The notes beneath the pieces are model-generated. The model was not told the origin of the DNA. It made no database searches and saw only the letters and a list, made by a program, of their open reading frames with translations. From assembly GCA_033064195.1 (NCBI GenBank), contig JARBJD010000158.1, forward strand, positions 1 through 64,000: a stretch of DNA of 64,000 bases, in the 5' to 3' direction. Source of the DNA: Blattamonas nauphoetae. Lineage: Eukaryota; Preaxostyla; Oxymonadida. This document shows positions 42,145 to 51,816 of this stretch, in pieces (position 1 is the first letter of the stretch; every line of letters begins with the position of its first letter). The position numbers were made by a program, and so were the translations under genes.

Positions 42145-42738
42145 TCATGACCTTTCATGGTACTTTCTCAAGTGAGGACGGTCTCCAAAATACAACCAAT
42201 TGTCTAGTCGAACGTAATACTCATTCTTTGTTCGTAAATCGCGATATTTGAATGGCTCAAGTACCTTTGTGTATGTTCCAATGAGTTCACAATTCTCTTT
42301 TTTCAATTCATTTTCAACAAACGACTGTGTGTATCTTCTTCGTTTGTTTTTGTGAGTTCTGAATCCTTTCATCCATTTTGATGGGATCACTATCCATTCA
42401 ATTCCTTCGTGTCGATACGTTACTGGAGTATTAGAATGAGTGTATTCAGAAATGAGTTCACAATTCTCATTTTTCATTGATTCAATTAGCTTCTCTTTTG
42501 TGCAACGATTTGTTGGTCGAAGATATTTCTGGCGATCCAGATGTGGTCTGTATCCTTTGACGAAACTATTGACGTACACTTGATAAGTTTCATCTGGTTT
42601 CTCTTCGAGATAGTATTCGAAAGTGCTTCCTGTGAGATATGTTGTTCCTTGTCGATTGAGAGTCGGAGGTGATTTCATTTTTAAATCTTCTTTGTCCAAA
42701 ATTTCCAGTAGTTGTGTTGGTGTCAAGACGCTGCTCAT
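42145..42738 (-). CDS. TIR-encoded repeat protein, right copy
   Basis: 197 residues, the mirror copy of the gene at 3,395-3,988. It differs at two residues (ETYQ against ENYQ, and ESMKNE against ESKKNE). The start follows the T-rich string at 42,741-42,756. Being in the terminal repeats, the gene exists in two copies, transcribed inward from both ends, and reads open in both. Confidence 0.7.
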   Translation of the reverse strand: MSSVLTPTQLLEILDKEDLKMKSPPTLNRQGTTYLTGSTFEYYLEEKPDETYQVYVNSFVKGYRPHLDRQKYLRPTNRCTKEKLIESMKNENCELISEYTHSNTPVTYRHEGIEWIVIPSKWMKGFRTHKNKRRRYTQSFVENELKKENCELIGTYTKVLEPFKYRDLRTKNEYYVRLDNWLYFGDRPHLRKYHERS

Positions 42739-42740
42739 TT

Positions 42741-42756
42741 TATACAAATTAAAAAA
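42741..42756 (-). promoter_or_regulatory. T-rich start motif, TIR class, right
   Basis: Minus strand: ttttttaatttgtata, mirror of 3,377-3,392. Confidence 0.5.
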
Positions 42757-43040
42757 TTGAATAAAAAAAGAAATCGACGTTGTTTTCTGAAAGTACTCAA
42801 AAAAAGCTTCAAAAAAGACACTTTTCAAGAGGTCCGTTTTTCGCCTTTATTTTTGAATTTACGGCCAAATATTGACTACTCTGAAATGTCAATATTTTCA
42901 GTAGTAAGTGAGATGGAAATTAGAATGAGTCATATTAAAAAAAATCAATTGGCTTTGAGATTCAAATTGATTTCTCGTTCCAATTCTCCTAGGAGTATCA
43001 CTTATGCCAGTTTGGTTCCCATTTCGCTTATACCACTACT

Positions 43041-43046
43041 TCCATA
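43041..43046. repeat. Polinton target-site duplication, right
   Basis: TCCATA, identical to 3,087-3,092. Confidence 0.9.
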
Positions 43047-43359
43047 ATCCATCTTTAACTCTTTTTTCTCTTTCGGAAGTCTTATTCCTTCTCCATGTCA
43101 GAGAATACCGACACCGACGTCGACACTGAATGATGTACTGTCAGGAATGGTTTCGTCTCCTACTCGCTCATGAACTATCCTGACACCCTTTCACATCCTC
43201 GAAGTCACTCCTTCCTTCTCCTTCTCAACTTCTCGATCAGTAATCAACACTTTCTCCTGGGCACCATCCTCCAGCCCCACTGTCAGATCTGGCATGAATA
43301 TTGACGTGCTAAATCATCCGAACTTCGGAACTACCCGCGATTTAATAAGAGGCTAGAGA
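43047..43359. other. Host flank; no gene seen
   Basis: No convincing frame is present. It is the right flank of the Polinton. Confidence 0.35.
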
Positions 43360-43495
43360 GCGATCTCACAGATCTCAGATCGTATCTGAAGCTCCTGTCC
43401 TTGATCATCTCGTTCAGTTGAGTGAAATCTAGAATTTTCCGGTTCGTTCCATCCTTCTTGGGTATCATGAACGGGACTTTGCATCTTGAGCTCAA
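43360..43495 (-). pseudogene. Reverse-transcriptase scrap (DIRS-like), fossil
   Basis: One minus frame reads VPFMIPKKDGTNRKILDFTQ and then LNEMIKD. This is the first motif block of reverse transcriptases (PKKDG-x-x-R-x-x-x-D-x-x-x-LN). The wording is closest to the DIRS/Ngaro and related LTR-kin enzymes. Only this block is present. It lies on the wrong side of the RNase H scrap at 44,935 to be the same copy in order, so it is a separate remnant. Confidence 0.6.
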
Positions 43496-43520
43496 TCCTG
43501 CAGAAATTGGGATCGACTGA

Positions 43521-44900
43521 CCTAAAGATAGAAAATCCCTGTTGAGATCGAAAAGGATGTGTTTTTATAGATATGTCATTTACCCGGTCCGTGTCACCAA
43601 CCCGGAACCTGGGGTTGAAAGAAACCATATTGGTCCAACTAAGAAAATAATCAAATTTGAGAATTTACTTCCTCGGGGGAATCGGAGAAAACCTCAAAAT
43701 ACTGAATACTGCGGGAATGCACACAATTTTCAAACTTTTTCAGCTCAAATCTCCACAACCGGATATCTGTTTTACACCAAATAAAATGCATTTTTTATCG
43801 TGAATACATCGAAAAAAGACTCACAAAAAAATGCACTTTTTTTCCTAAGAAATTTTTGGGTGAGAAAAACAGCATTTTTTCACATCTTCCCAAATACCCA
43901 ACTTTTTTTTTCAATTTTTTTTAAAAATTTCTTTTCACGAAAAAAACGTTCCTGTGAAAAATTACATGAAAATTGGTTCACTGGTTGCTGAGATATCCTC
44001 GTACACATTTTGAAAAGTGGCCAAAACGTGGTAGGTCACGCATAGCATATCGACGTAGGATCTACAGACGGTTCTCGAAGAAATCTCTAAATCCCCATCG
44101 AATTCATTTGCTCCTGAGCGGTATATTCTGCGCTCTGCTAATATTATAAATGTGAACTTTAATGTGGCTCAACACCATACTCTTCTTGCACTAAATCCAA
44201 GTACTGTCGATGTTTCCTCGTCGAATAGGGATTATGCTGTTCGTGGTAGGGAGATATTCTGCCTTTATCGGCATTTATTTGCAAATGAAGGTCAGCATGT
44301 CTTCTGACACTGTAGGATTCTTTCCAATTCAGTAGTATTGTTGATGGCACCATCGCTTTCGAATCAGAGACAAGACGTCCGACACGTCGACCATGAAGAA
44401 GAAATCAGAAAAAATACACCATCAAATAGTCCAATTATTTCCTATTCAGATTGTCACAGTTCGCCCTTTCTCTATATGGTGCAAAAGTGCACAAGTTGAT
44501 CGTTTGGCAATCTCCTCGTATGTAATTCCCTTCTCTTTTAGCTAAGATCACCCAGCATGTTAGAGAGTATACGGTCAATACTTGTCAGTATTCACCTCCG
44601 CTCTCGCCATCAATTCCATCATATCCCTCGCGATCTCCCCTGCATCCTGAACTCTGGCCTCGAATCTCAACAGTTGTCCCGTCCGATCCTGTCCTCTTAC
44701 TCGATCTTGTTCCAATACCCAGTCCACAGCCCTTCAATTATAATTCTCTCCTCTAGCGATACCGTCTCCTCGCCTTCACCAGCCTTCAGCCTTGTGTTGA
44801 AACTGATCAAGTGATTCTCCCTGAACCAGAGTGAGTGTTGAAGTGAGAGGATGACCGATTGATGCGGGACCTGTTCTCCTTCACGCATCGTCATCCGCTT
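43521..44900. other. No gene recognised
   Basis: AT-rich DNA with homopolymer runs (43,790-43,960). A minus frame at 44,159-44,353 ends ...HNPYSTRKHRQYLDLVQEEY, protein-like but not recognised. No RNA gene was seen. Confidence 0.35.
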
Positions 44901-44934
44901 TACTCATCCCTTTAAATTGTCCCCTTCCATGATG

Positions 44935-45867
44935 TCAGCGTCCCACGAGTCTGTAAACATCGGTGTTGAAGGATGTACTTTCCGTATACCTCTCATTGTG
45001 GCCTTCATAGCGAGGGACTCTCCGACCTCTCCCTTTCCCAGATGCTGCGCCAGGAAAGACAATGGGCTCCTTGCTGAAGCTGTAGTATTCGCTGATCCCG
45101 TCCTTTTCATCCACCGTGATAAAAAACGGCCCACTCCACAACATCGAATCCTCCTCAATGCTTAATTCATTCATGAATCCCCCCAACATTTCTCTGCGTG
45201 TTTCTCGATCGTATCTCTCCCTGGTATAGTTGTCCAGTCTGGGACGACATGTATCATTCTCGTCTCGCTTTGCTTCCACTTCTGCAAAACTCTCGAGGGT
45301 GAACGACCAATATCTTGTGACCTGTCTGTTCTCCTTCGAAGCAAACACGTCCAGACTCAGTGTGTGCTCGAAGCAGTTGATGATTCGTTGGAAGACGTGT
45401 GGCCTGAGCTTGTGGTCTGTGGAATCTCTTATTCTCGATAACCGATCGGTCACGTCGTTGCCCCCCCCTAAAATATGTTCCGACCACAGTCTGCACTTCA
45501 CTCTGTCGGCCATTGCGAATTATTGTTTGAATTGTGGGAGGAGGGTGAGTGCAGTTAAACGTCGGTTGATGAGGGCGACGCATACCGTGTTGTTGGACAA
45601 TACCAACACGTCGTCTCCCTCCCGAATCATTCTCCTTCTGACCCCTTCGGCGAATCACTTCACTACCACAGTTGCTTCCCGCTTGTTACTCGACCATTGA
45701 GCTTCCTCTCCCATAAATCCCTCCTGCCAGCTCTCTATTGTTCCTCCTCGTTCACAAACCCCGCCCACTCCCCACTCGCTCGCATCTGTATTCATGACGA
45801 CCGTCTGCTCGAACAGCCTGATGAACTGACCCATTGCTCCTGCGAGTCTCTGAAACCCTCCTTCCAC
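44935..45867 (-). pseudogene. RNase H region of a DIRS-like retroelement, fossil
   Basis: The 5' part has VVMNTDASEWGVGGVCERGG followed by WSSNKREA, the RNase H opening (TDAS-x-x-G-x-G... with the N-x-x-E/K-E-A block). The 3' part has HTLSLDVFASKENRQVTRYW, the (D-x-FA-S-x-x-N) end block typical of DIRS and related retroelements. The piece is broken (several breaks). No tyrosine recombinase or terminal repeats were found near it. Assignment to DIRS rather than Gypsy rests on the FAS-x-x-N block and is tentative. Confidence 0.6.
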
Positions 45868-46301
45868 AACCCGTCACTTTCCATAAATCGTCCGATTTTG
45901 ACGGGTCTTTCAATTGTTGTTTCCACCTCTCATTTTTATCTCAATATTGTTTCTATTCAACTTTTTTATGAAATAGGTGATTTCACCCGTCAAGTCCGAT
46001 TGATACAATCGGAAAACTGATTGTATTGTGAGTTTTTTCTTTCCAAAAAATGAGAAGTTGAAACGTTAAAGGTGAAATGTGAACAATCATTATGAGTCGG
46101 AACCATCAGACGACCAAGATCTGCGTCGTCGCTGAGGTTGGCTATTTATCTGTTCTGTCGATCCAGATGATCGACGGTAGAGGTTGTCCAGCCATTTCTG
46201 TTTTTTTCTTCTGCAGGAGATTGCTCGTTTTGTCGATTCTCGAACAATCGAAGTGTTTTCTCTTTCGTTGCGATTTCGAAAGGAGGATCGACTCGGGGAT
46301 A
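45868..46301. other. No gene recognised
   Basis: A minus frame at 46,090-46,305 is Arg/Ser-rich (RRSSGSTEQINSQPQRRRRS) and could be the basic tail of the transposase piece upstream of it. Confidence 0.3.
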
Positions 46302-47319
46302 TCATCGTTCTTGTTTAATTCGTAGTTTTACATCTTCTTTGAATGCAATACAATCCCAATCATCCGGATTAGTTGATGGAAGACCAATGGCATGAATTGT
46401 TGAACTGGTTCTTTTGAAAGCGAGCAAAAATAGTTGTCCATCGAATTTGAGGGCTGTGCAAGATTGGAGCACCTCAGGCTGGAAGTTGATGAAGGTGTGA
46501 TTGTGTGAAAGAATTTTGGCGACTTGCAATTCACGAATTAATTCGATAAACTGCTGAATCGAGGAAATTGTTATATCACCAAGATGATTCCGAACATGGT
46601 TGGTCAATTCTTCGAAAGAAGGATCAACTCGTGATTTCCCGTGACACTCATGATAAAGCAAAACAAAAATACACTTGCTGAGAAGTTTAGTTGAGGTAGG
46701 ATTCATCAAACGGTTTTGGACGATTTGGTTCCGGAAATGGGTCCCTGAATCGAAAACAAAAGAAGTTTTGGAGGCAGAAATGAACGGTTCTGTCATGAGG
46801 AGATGGTTCAAAAGTGAAATTACGAATAATCCATCGTGATTCAAGATTTCGGATGAATAGTGGGTCAGATCTTGTTTGATGTGTCCGTTGCTGTTTGTGT
46901 TAATTGAAACTCCAAGGTGTTCTTTGTTGATATGCAAAAAACTCTTTGCTACTTTGTGTATTGTGAAGCAGCAAGGTCCAGTTTTCCTTAAAATCCAGGA
47001 AACATACCACTTCATCACCAACGCTCGTCTGAACCTGTTCTTCGATGGCCTTCCTCTGCTTTGATGCATGCTGGTGATGAAGGATAAGCATTTCTTCTTC
47101 ATGTATCAGCTCCTCCGGAATGTGTTTGCGGTTTTGTTGCTTTTTATGCTTCACTTTCTGAATATAGTTCAGTCGATCACAACTCACACACACATCTGTT
47201 CGACGTTTAGCTCGTTTGATATGTTTGGTAACTTTTCGAAAGATTCCGATCTTGATTGGACTGTCGGGATGATCACGCTTAAATTCTTTGAACAGGTTCG
47301 CCTTTGTTGTTCGTATCAT
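46302..47319 (-). pseudogene. Unclassified DDE-like transposase, copy 1
   Basis: Two minus frames overlap near 46,900-47,102. The first has LFKEFKRDHPDSPIKIGIFR, RRTDVCVSCDRLNYI (a CxxC), HHQHASKQRKAIEEQ and VVCFLDFKENWTL. The second has SSEILNHDGLFVISLLNHLL and SFVFDSGTHFRNQ. Read together as motifs, these match a widespread invertebrate and protist family with C-x-x-C, D-F-x-E-N, HD and F-S-D-G-x-x-x-x-F-K-N blocks, which I know as an RNase H-fold transposase-like family without a firm superfamily name. The frame overlap shows a frameshift. The N-terminal part before LFKEFK is not visible. No terminal repeats were found. Confidence 0.55.
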
Positions 47320-47852
47320 CCTTCTCTCCCAGATCCACTGTCAGGCAGTAAAAGGAGAACAGTGAAAGGGAACAGGTCTCGCTGGAAGCTCTGTTGTTGG
47401 TCCAAAAATTCGAAGACACTCCTCAAATGACGGCTTGGAAAGAACAAGTTGAGAATCACACGATTCATTTGTGTTAACTATTAGCCACTTGTTCAAGACG
47501 ATTCAATCGGAACAAGTTTGGATCCGCATCTGTTGATCTCACTTTGTCTGATCCAGGATATGATAAAAGATCTTCGGATAATCATCACCCAGTTTTGATA
47601 TTGCTGTGCTCTTAATCTTTTCAGACAAAGATGATATTTCCGAAATTGATAAAGTGATAAAAGAAGATGTCATTGATCTCCCCCATTAAAACTGTGATCG
47701 TACCGTGGGACAAATTTACCCAAATGAAATCAATTGAAAACAAATCGTTTCAAAAAGTCGGGATCGTAATTCCTCCTTGACCAGTCAACGTACAGACCTC
47801 TCGTTTTCTCTAAATTGAATGTTGTGAAGGAAAAGAATCTTTTATGCTATTT
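47320..47852. other. No gene recognised
   Basis: No frame over about 60 codons and no domain. It lies between two copies of the same transposase family. Confidence 0.35.
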
Positions 47853-48526
47853 TTAATCATTTGGGCGATTCTTTCCGAAATGTGGGAGATTTTCGTTGGA
47901 GATTTCCACTGCGTCAAAATGAATGTTTGAAGTAAGGTGTTTCGGAGGAATCATCATCCCAACCTGTTCTCCTTTTTTTTCGCGAGGGGTTGGGTCCGGA
48001 TTGGTCCTTTTCTCTTTCCTTTGTGGTGGGGAGGAACTATTTGAATCGAAATCTGAATCGTCACGTTGAACATCTTTTATCGTTGATCGTTGCTGATTTG
48101 CGACAACTCGTTGATTTTGCTCTCTTCCTTTAATTACATTCATTGTTTGGGTGGTTGTTGCTGTTGAAAATTTCGGGACAATTGTCTTGAACTTTTTTTC
48201 CACTTTAGTCCTTGACATCTCGCCAACATCGAACTGAATGCGACTCCAACAAAAGTAATGGAAGGAAGGGGTCCTGTGTCGAACACGAAGGTAATGTGAG
48301 TGGAATTTGAGATATATAGTTGTGATAGGATGTGTTTGAGGACGGAAACAACGAAGAATCCGTCGTGGTTGAGAACATCAGAAAAATCATGGGTAAATCT
48401 CAGCGTCTTTTTTTCGACTGCTTTTCCCGCCTCGCAAATGCCAAGGTGTGTTATTTGTTGAGAGTTGTAGAAATTGTGACTTCCTTGAGTGTCTAGAATC
48501 ACATCCTTCCAATTTTCTTTGAAATC

Positions 48527-48566
48527 GATAATAGTTGTCACACCAAACCGGAGTTGTTCATCAAAG
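48527..48566. repeat. Inverted repeat inside transposase copy 2 (arm 1)
   Basis: 40 bp, nearly the exact complement of 49,601-49,640. It includes gttgtcacaccaaaccgg, which in the working orientation encodes LRFGVTT. Confidence 0.8.
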
Positions 48567-49600
48567 CGGATGAACTCCTCCAATCTTTCATTCAGATAAC
48601 AGCCTTCCGTTTCATGGACCTTTTAGACACCAATGCGTTCTCAATCCTTGGAAAAAATTGATCAACCCACCCGTTCGTCGATTAGGTTTTACACATTCAT
48701 CCTTTGCATAAAATGAGAATAGATAAAAGAAGATAATGAAATGCGTTAGAGAGAATGGTACATCAGGGACTGTGACTTCTCCTGGACTGCAGGAGACAGT
48801 GGTTGTCGGATGGGTGGATGATGGTTCTGTAGAGGTCGGGATGCACAGAACAGTTGATTCCTGCATCCTCTCACTTCAGCTCCAATCATTGTTGGACTAC
48901 ATGAGTTCTTGCTGCCCTTGTGGAGGATCTGAAATGACGATCTTGAGATTTTCCGTAATCGAGAAAGTAGAGGGGCCTGGGAACGATAGATGACGAAGGT
49001 CTGCGATTTTCGTTCAAATTGTTGCCAAAATCGGCGAAGGGACCTATTTTGAGGGGACGATCTACATCGGAGCTTCAATGTTTGGAACACCTCACAGAGA
49101 CTGTTTGAACAACAGATTGCGATGTGTCAACTTTGTCAGGATAGAAAGAGGATCAAAGGTATGTCTTGGTACGAAAATCAAAGTCGACAAGAGAGAAGAT
49201 CTGATCCTGGGTCGATGGTTTGTGAGAAGTCCTTCAAAACGAGGTTGATGAAATATCTTTTCACAAGGTCAATAAAATAACAAACTATGACCATTTTCCG
49301 TGAGATATGATCCTGCTTGCTGTGGATTTTGCGTTGTACGAGGAAATCAGACTGACATGAGTGTTGGAGCTCAACTGCTTCATAAACACTGATTGTGTGG
49401 AGTTTCCGACGGTGGATATCTTTTTGATGGCTTCTAGTATCATGGTGACGATCGGTGTTTGTCATTTCACCAGGGTTACTATTTTACATTAGAATTGAGC
49501 CCATGAGTTCCATCGAATTCAACCAAACTGACAAATAAACGAAAAAATGTGTGTCTGTGAGATGGAAAGATTAACAGACATTCCGTTACAGTTCTCTTCC

Positions 49601-49640
49601 ACTTTGATGAACAACTCCGGTTTGGTGTGACAACTATAAT
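49601..49640. repeat. Inverted repeat inside transposase copy 2 (arm 2)
   Basis: Complement of 48,527-48,566. The pair suggests a local inversion or a fold-back copying event within the gene. Confidence 0.8.
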
Positions 49641-50465
49641 ACTGATCTTTTCTGTTTCTCCACAGGTCTCAATTAGCGCCTCAACTGCATTTCGCTGTAC
49701 GCTGGCATGTTTCCGTTGCAATGCTCAAACCATGTGCTCCTCCATCAATTCGCTATCGAATGGTTGACCAGTCCTCGTGAACTATATTCGTAATCGCTCC
49801 AGATATTCCCATCTATCACATTTATTTCACACATCTGTTCTTTTTCTGGCTCGTTTTTGTTGTCTTGTCGCAGTTCGAAAAGCTGAGTCAACGATTGGTG
49901 AAGTTGGATGCTTCATCTTGAAAGCACGGTACAAGGCTACTCTAGTCCCTCGAAAGATTCTGGGCTCCCAAAGCCATGAACGAGCTTTGAATGGATTGAA
50001 TTTTGGATCGATATCGTTCGGTCCACATTCTTTGTTGGGGCAGATTCCGTCAGGCATGTTGTGAAGTTTGGCTTTGCTTTTTTGACTTGACATTCGCAGG
50101 TTTCGGTGGTTTCTGTGGATATCCATGAAAACAACGCCACCATTTGTGAGAAACTTTTTGAAAACTTGTGACAGAAAGCCCCCGTACCGCTTATAACAAA
50201 AAATCGTCAGGTGGATAATTAGTTGTGAATGAGCATCATTCGGTGGTTGATGACTTGTTTTGGTGCCTCTAGAGGAAATACCGCACTTTTTTTCTCTTCT
50301 CATTTTCTCACTCTCTAGTCATTATACTGAGCGATCGGTGGATTTATTCTGAATAAAAAGGAACAATATGTTGAAAGTTTCTAATAGAAATCAGTTTTGT
50401 GACCTAGATCTACTTTTCACCACATTTTTTGATCTATGATCTATCCGAAAAAAATCACAGATTTG

Positions 50466-50986
50466 CAGGCTTCTGATTTGATCCCAGTGATCCCAGTCGG
50501 ATCTGATCCCACTAAATACCTACAATACCATTTCGTTTCTTTCATTTCAAAAAAGTCTTCTTATATATGATATTTGAATGGAAAAAAAAGTAAAAAGGAA
50601 AATGGTCACTTCATAGATCATGAAAATGCAAACTTTGGGTGCTGCTGTTTCAGTTTGTTCTACAACAATAATTATTAAAACAAGTCGATAATGCGTTATT
50701 ATGTCTTCTTTGATGGTTTTTTCTCACTGACTAAAGTCAATGAAGGGAATACATCGAAAAAAGAAGTGTTGGTGATTGTGATCGTGCGTGTTTTTGGGAA
50801 ATAAGAGCTGTCTGAAATATTGAAGAGCATTATGTGAAAACAAGAAGTGAATTGAACATGATTAATGAAGTGATAATGAGAAAATCTCAAAGGAAAAGAG
50901 TTGAAATTTGATCTCAGTCTAAATTTAGGCACTGACATCAATTGATCCCAGTTTTACCTATTTTGATGGGACTACTCAGATGCCTG
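50466..50986 (+). mobile_element. hAT-type MITE, copy 2
   Basis: 521 bp, nearly identical to 14,849-15,369 and in the same orientation. The ends are CAGGCTTCTG and the complement of the right end is CAGGCATCTG. The 8-bp duplication is CAGATTTG at 50,458-50,465 and 50,987-50,994. Confidence 0.92.
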
Positions 50987-51122
50987 CAGATTTGTGTAGT
51001 CAGAGTCCTCCTCATTCACAAATTTCACAAAAAAACCGAGAGACTTCGTGATAATTGCCAGTCTTTGCTAGATTCTTTGGCTGTTTTCAATTTTTTCTGC
51101 AAGACTATACCTATCCTGCCTA

Positions 51123-51240
51123 TTGAATTGTAAGAATTTCGAACCTTCCATGATCAACCCAAATTTTGGTGAAGTGGAAATCTCCAACCAAAATCTCCCT
51201 TGTCTCAAAAAAAAGGGTGAAAAAAAGGAGTCATCCTCGT
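51123..51240 (+). pseudogene. C-terminal scrap of the DDE-like family
   Basis: The plus frame reads MINPNFGEVEISNQNLPCLK, matching VEISNENLPHFGK at the end of copy 2 on the other strand. It is a third, inverted remnant of the same family. Confidence 0.4.
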
Positions 51241-51814
51241 TGCAGAGTGAGGCAACACTGACAACAAAAAGGGAAACGACACATGAAAAAAGGGTCTGTG
51301 ACTCGTTTTTTATTCTGGAGAGATGATCACGGGAGGATCTGTGGAGTCGACACGCTTTTCGAAGTTGGTCCTCTTTTCGAGTGGACAGCCTGTTTGCGAG
51401 GACTAATTCTGTCCATCCTAACTTTTTCTTTCATTTTTGCATGCTCAACTTCGTCTGGATGGGATTTGCACATCTTCACTCACTTCAAGCATCGACGACA
51501 ATTCCGTTGTCTGTTTCGGCTTTATCGCAGAAATCTGGAACAAGTCCAACGAGAAAAGCGCAGTGAATGCTGTCTTGGTGATCGACCAACACATAATCAC
51601 CCTGATTGGCAATGCGGAGGGACTTGTTGCGATGAGATGTCAAGCTGTCATTTCGTTGGGAGAGCAGAATGATGTGCTTCATGAAAACGCAGTGGTGGAC
51701 ACCGATCTTCCGAAATGATGTTGTGCTGATGGGTGGGCTGACCAGGGTGATGTCTCTAGTTGTTCCGAATTCCACGAACGTCAATCTTGTCATCTCCTTT
51801 CCATCCACGGCATG
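51241..51814. other. No gene recognised
   Basis: A plus frame at 51,437-51,718 (ending ...ITLIGNAEGLVAMRCQAVIS and beyond) has protein-like composition, but I know no match. It may be one exon of a decayed gene. Confidence 0.3.
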
Positions 51815-51816
51815 TA

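Larger units (their letters stand above)
3093..43040. mobile_element. Polinton/Maverick element, fossil, with three nested insertions
   Basis: The element is 39,948 bp with 2,742-bp terminal inverted repeats starting AGTAGTGG and a 6-bp flanking duplication. Its parts, in map order, are: TIR gene, TIR-edge gene (partial), S74-type fibre end, a small protein, two capsid-like genes, two small hydrophobic proteins, two unrecognised proteins, packaging-type ATPase, a coiled-coil protein, integrase, polymerase B, TIR-edge gene and TIR gene. Polintons are known to carry this set: PolB, retroviral-type integrase, FtsK/A32-type ATPase and double-jelly-roll capsid. About 18 kb of the span is later insertions, each within an element gene. 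Several other genes are broken (about half a dozen breaks overall including the insertions). The two ends are very alike (the TIR protein differs at two residues), so the element is young or its ends have been homogenised. Confidence 0.92.
40299..43040. repeat. Polinton terminal inverted repeat, right
   Basis: Mirror of 3,093-5,834. The outer end reads ...ccactact and is followed by TCCATA. The diverged patch lies near 40,845-40,915. Confidence 0.92.
47853..50303 (-). pseudogene. Unclassified DDE-like transposase, copy 2, rearranged
   Basis: Pieces related to copy 1 appear in order on the minus strand. 49,827-50,303 has TRVALYRAFKMKHPTSPIVD and RKRTDV. 49,479-49,721 has LQRKHASVQRNAVEALIET-like text. 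48,140-48,583 has GVTTIIDFKENWKDVILDTQ, DVLNHDGFFVVSVLKHIL and TFVFDTGP. The end (47,853-48,218) is polar and closes with VEISNENLPHFGK. Between the second and third pieces is about 0.9 kb of foreign DNA bounded by a 40-bp inverted repeat. Frames change several times, so the gene is dead. This copy shows that the family has an extra N-terminal half. Confidence 0.5.
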
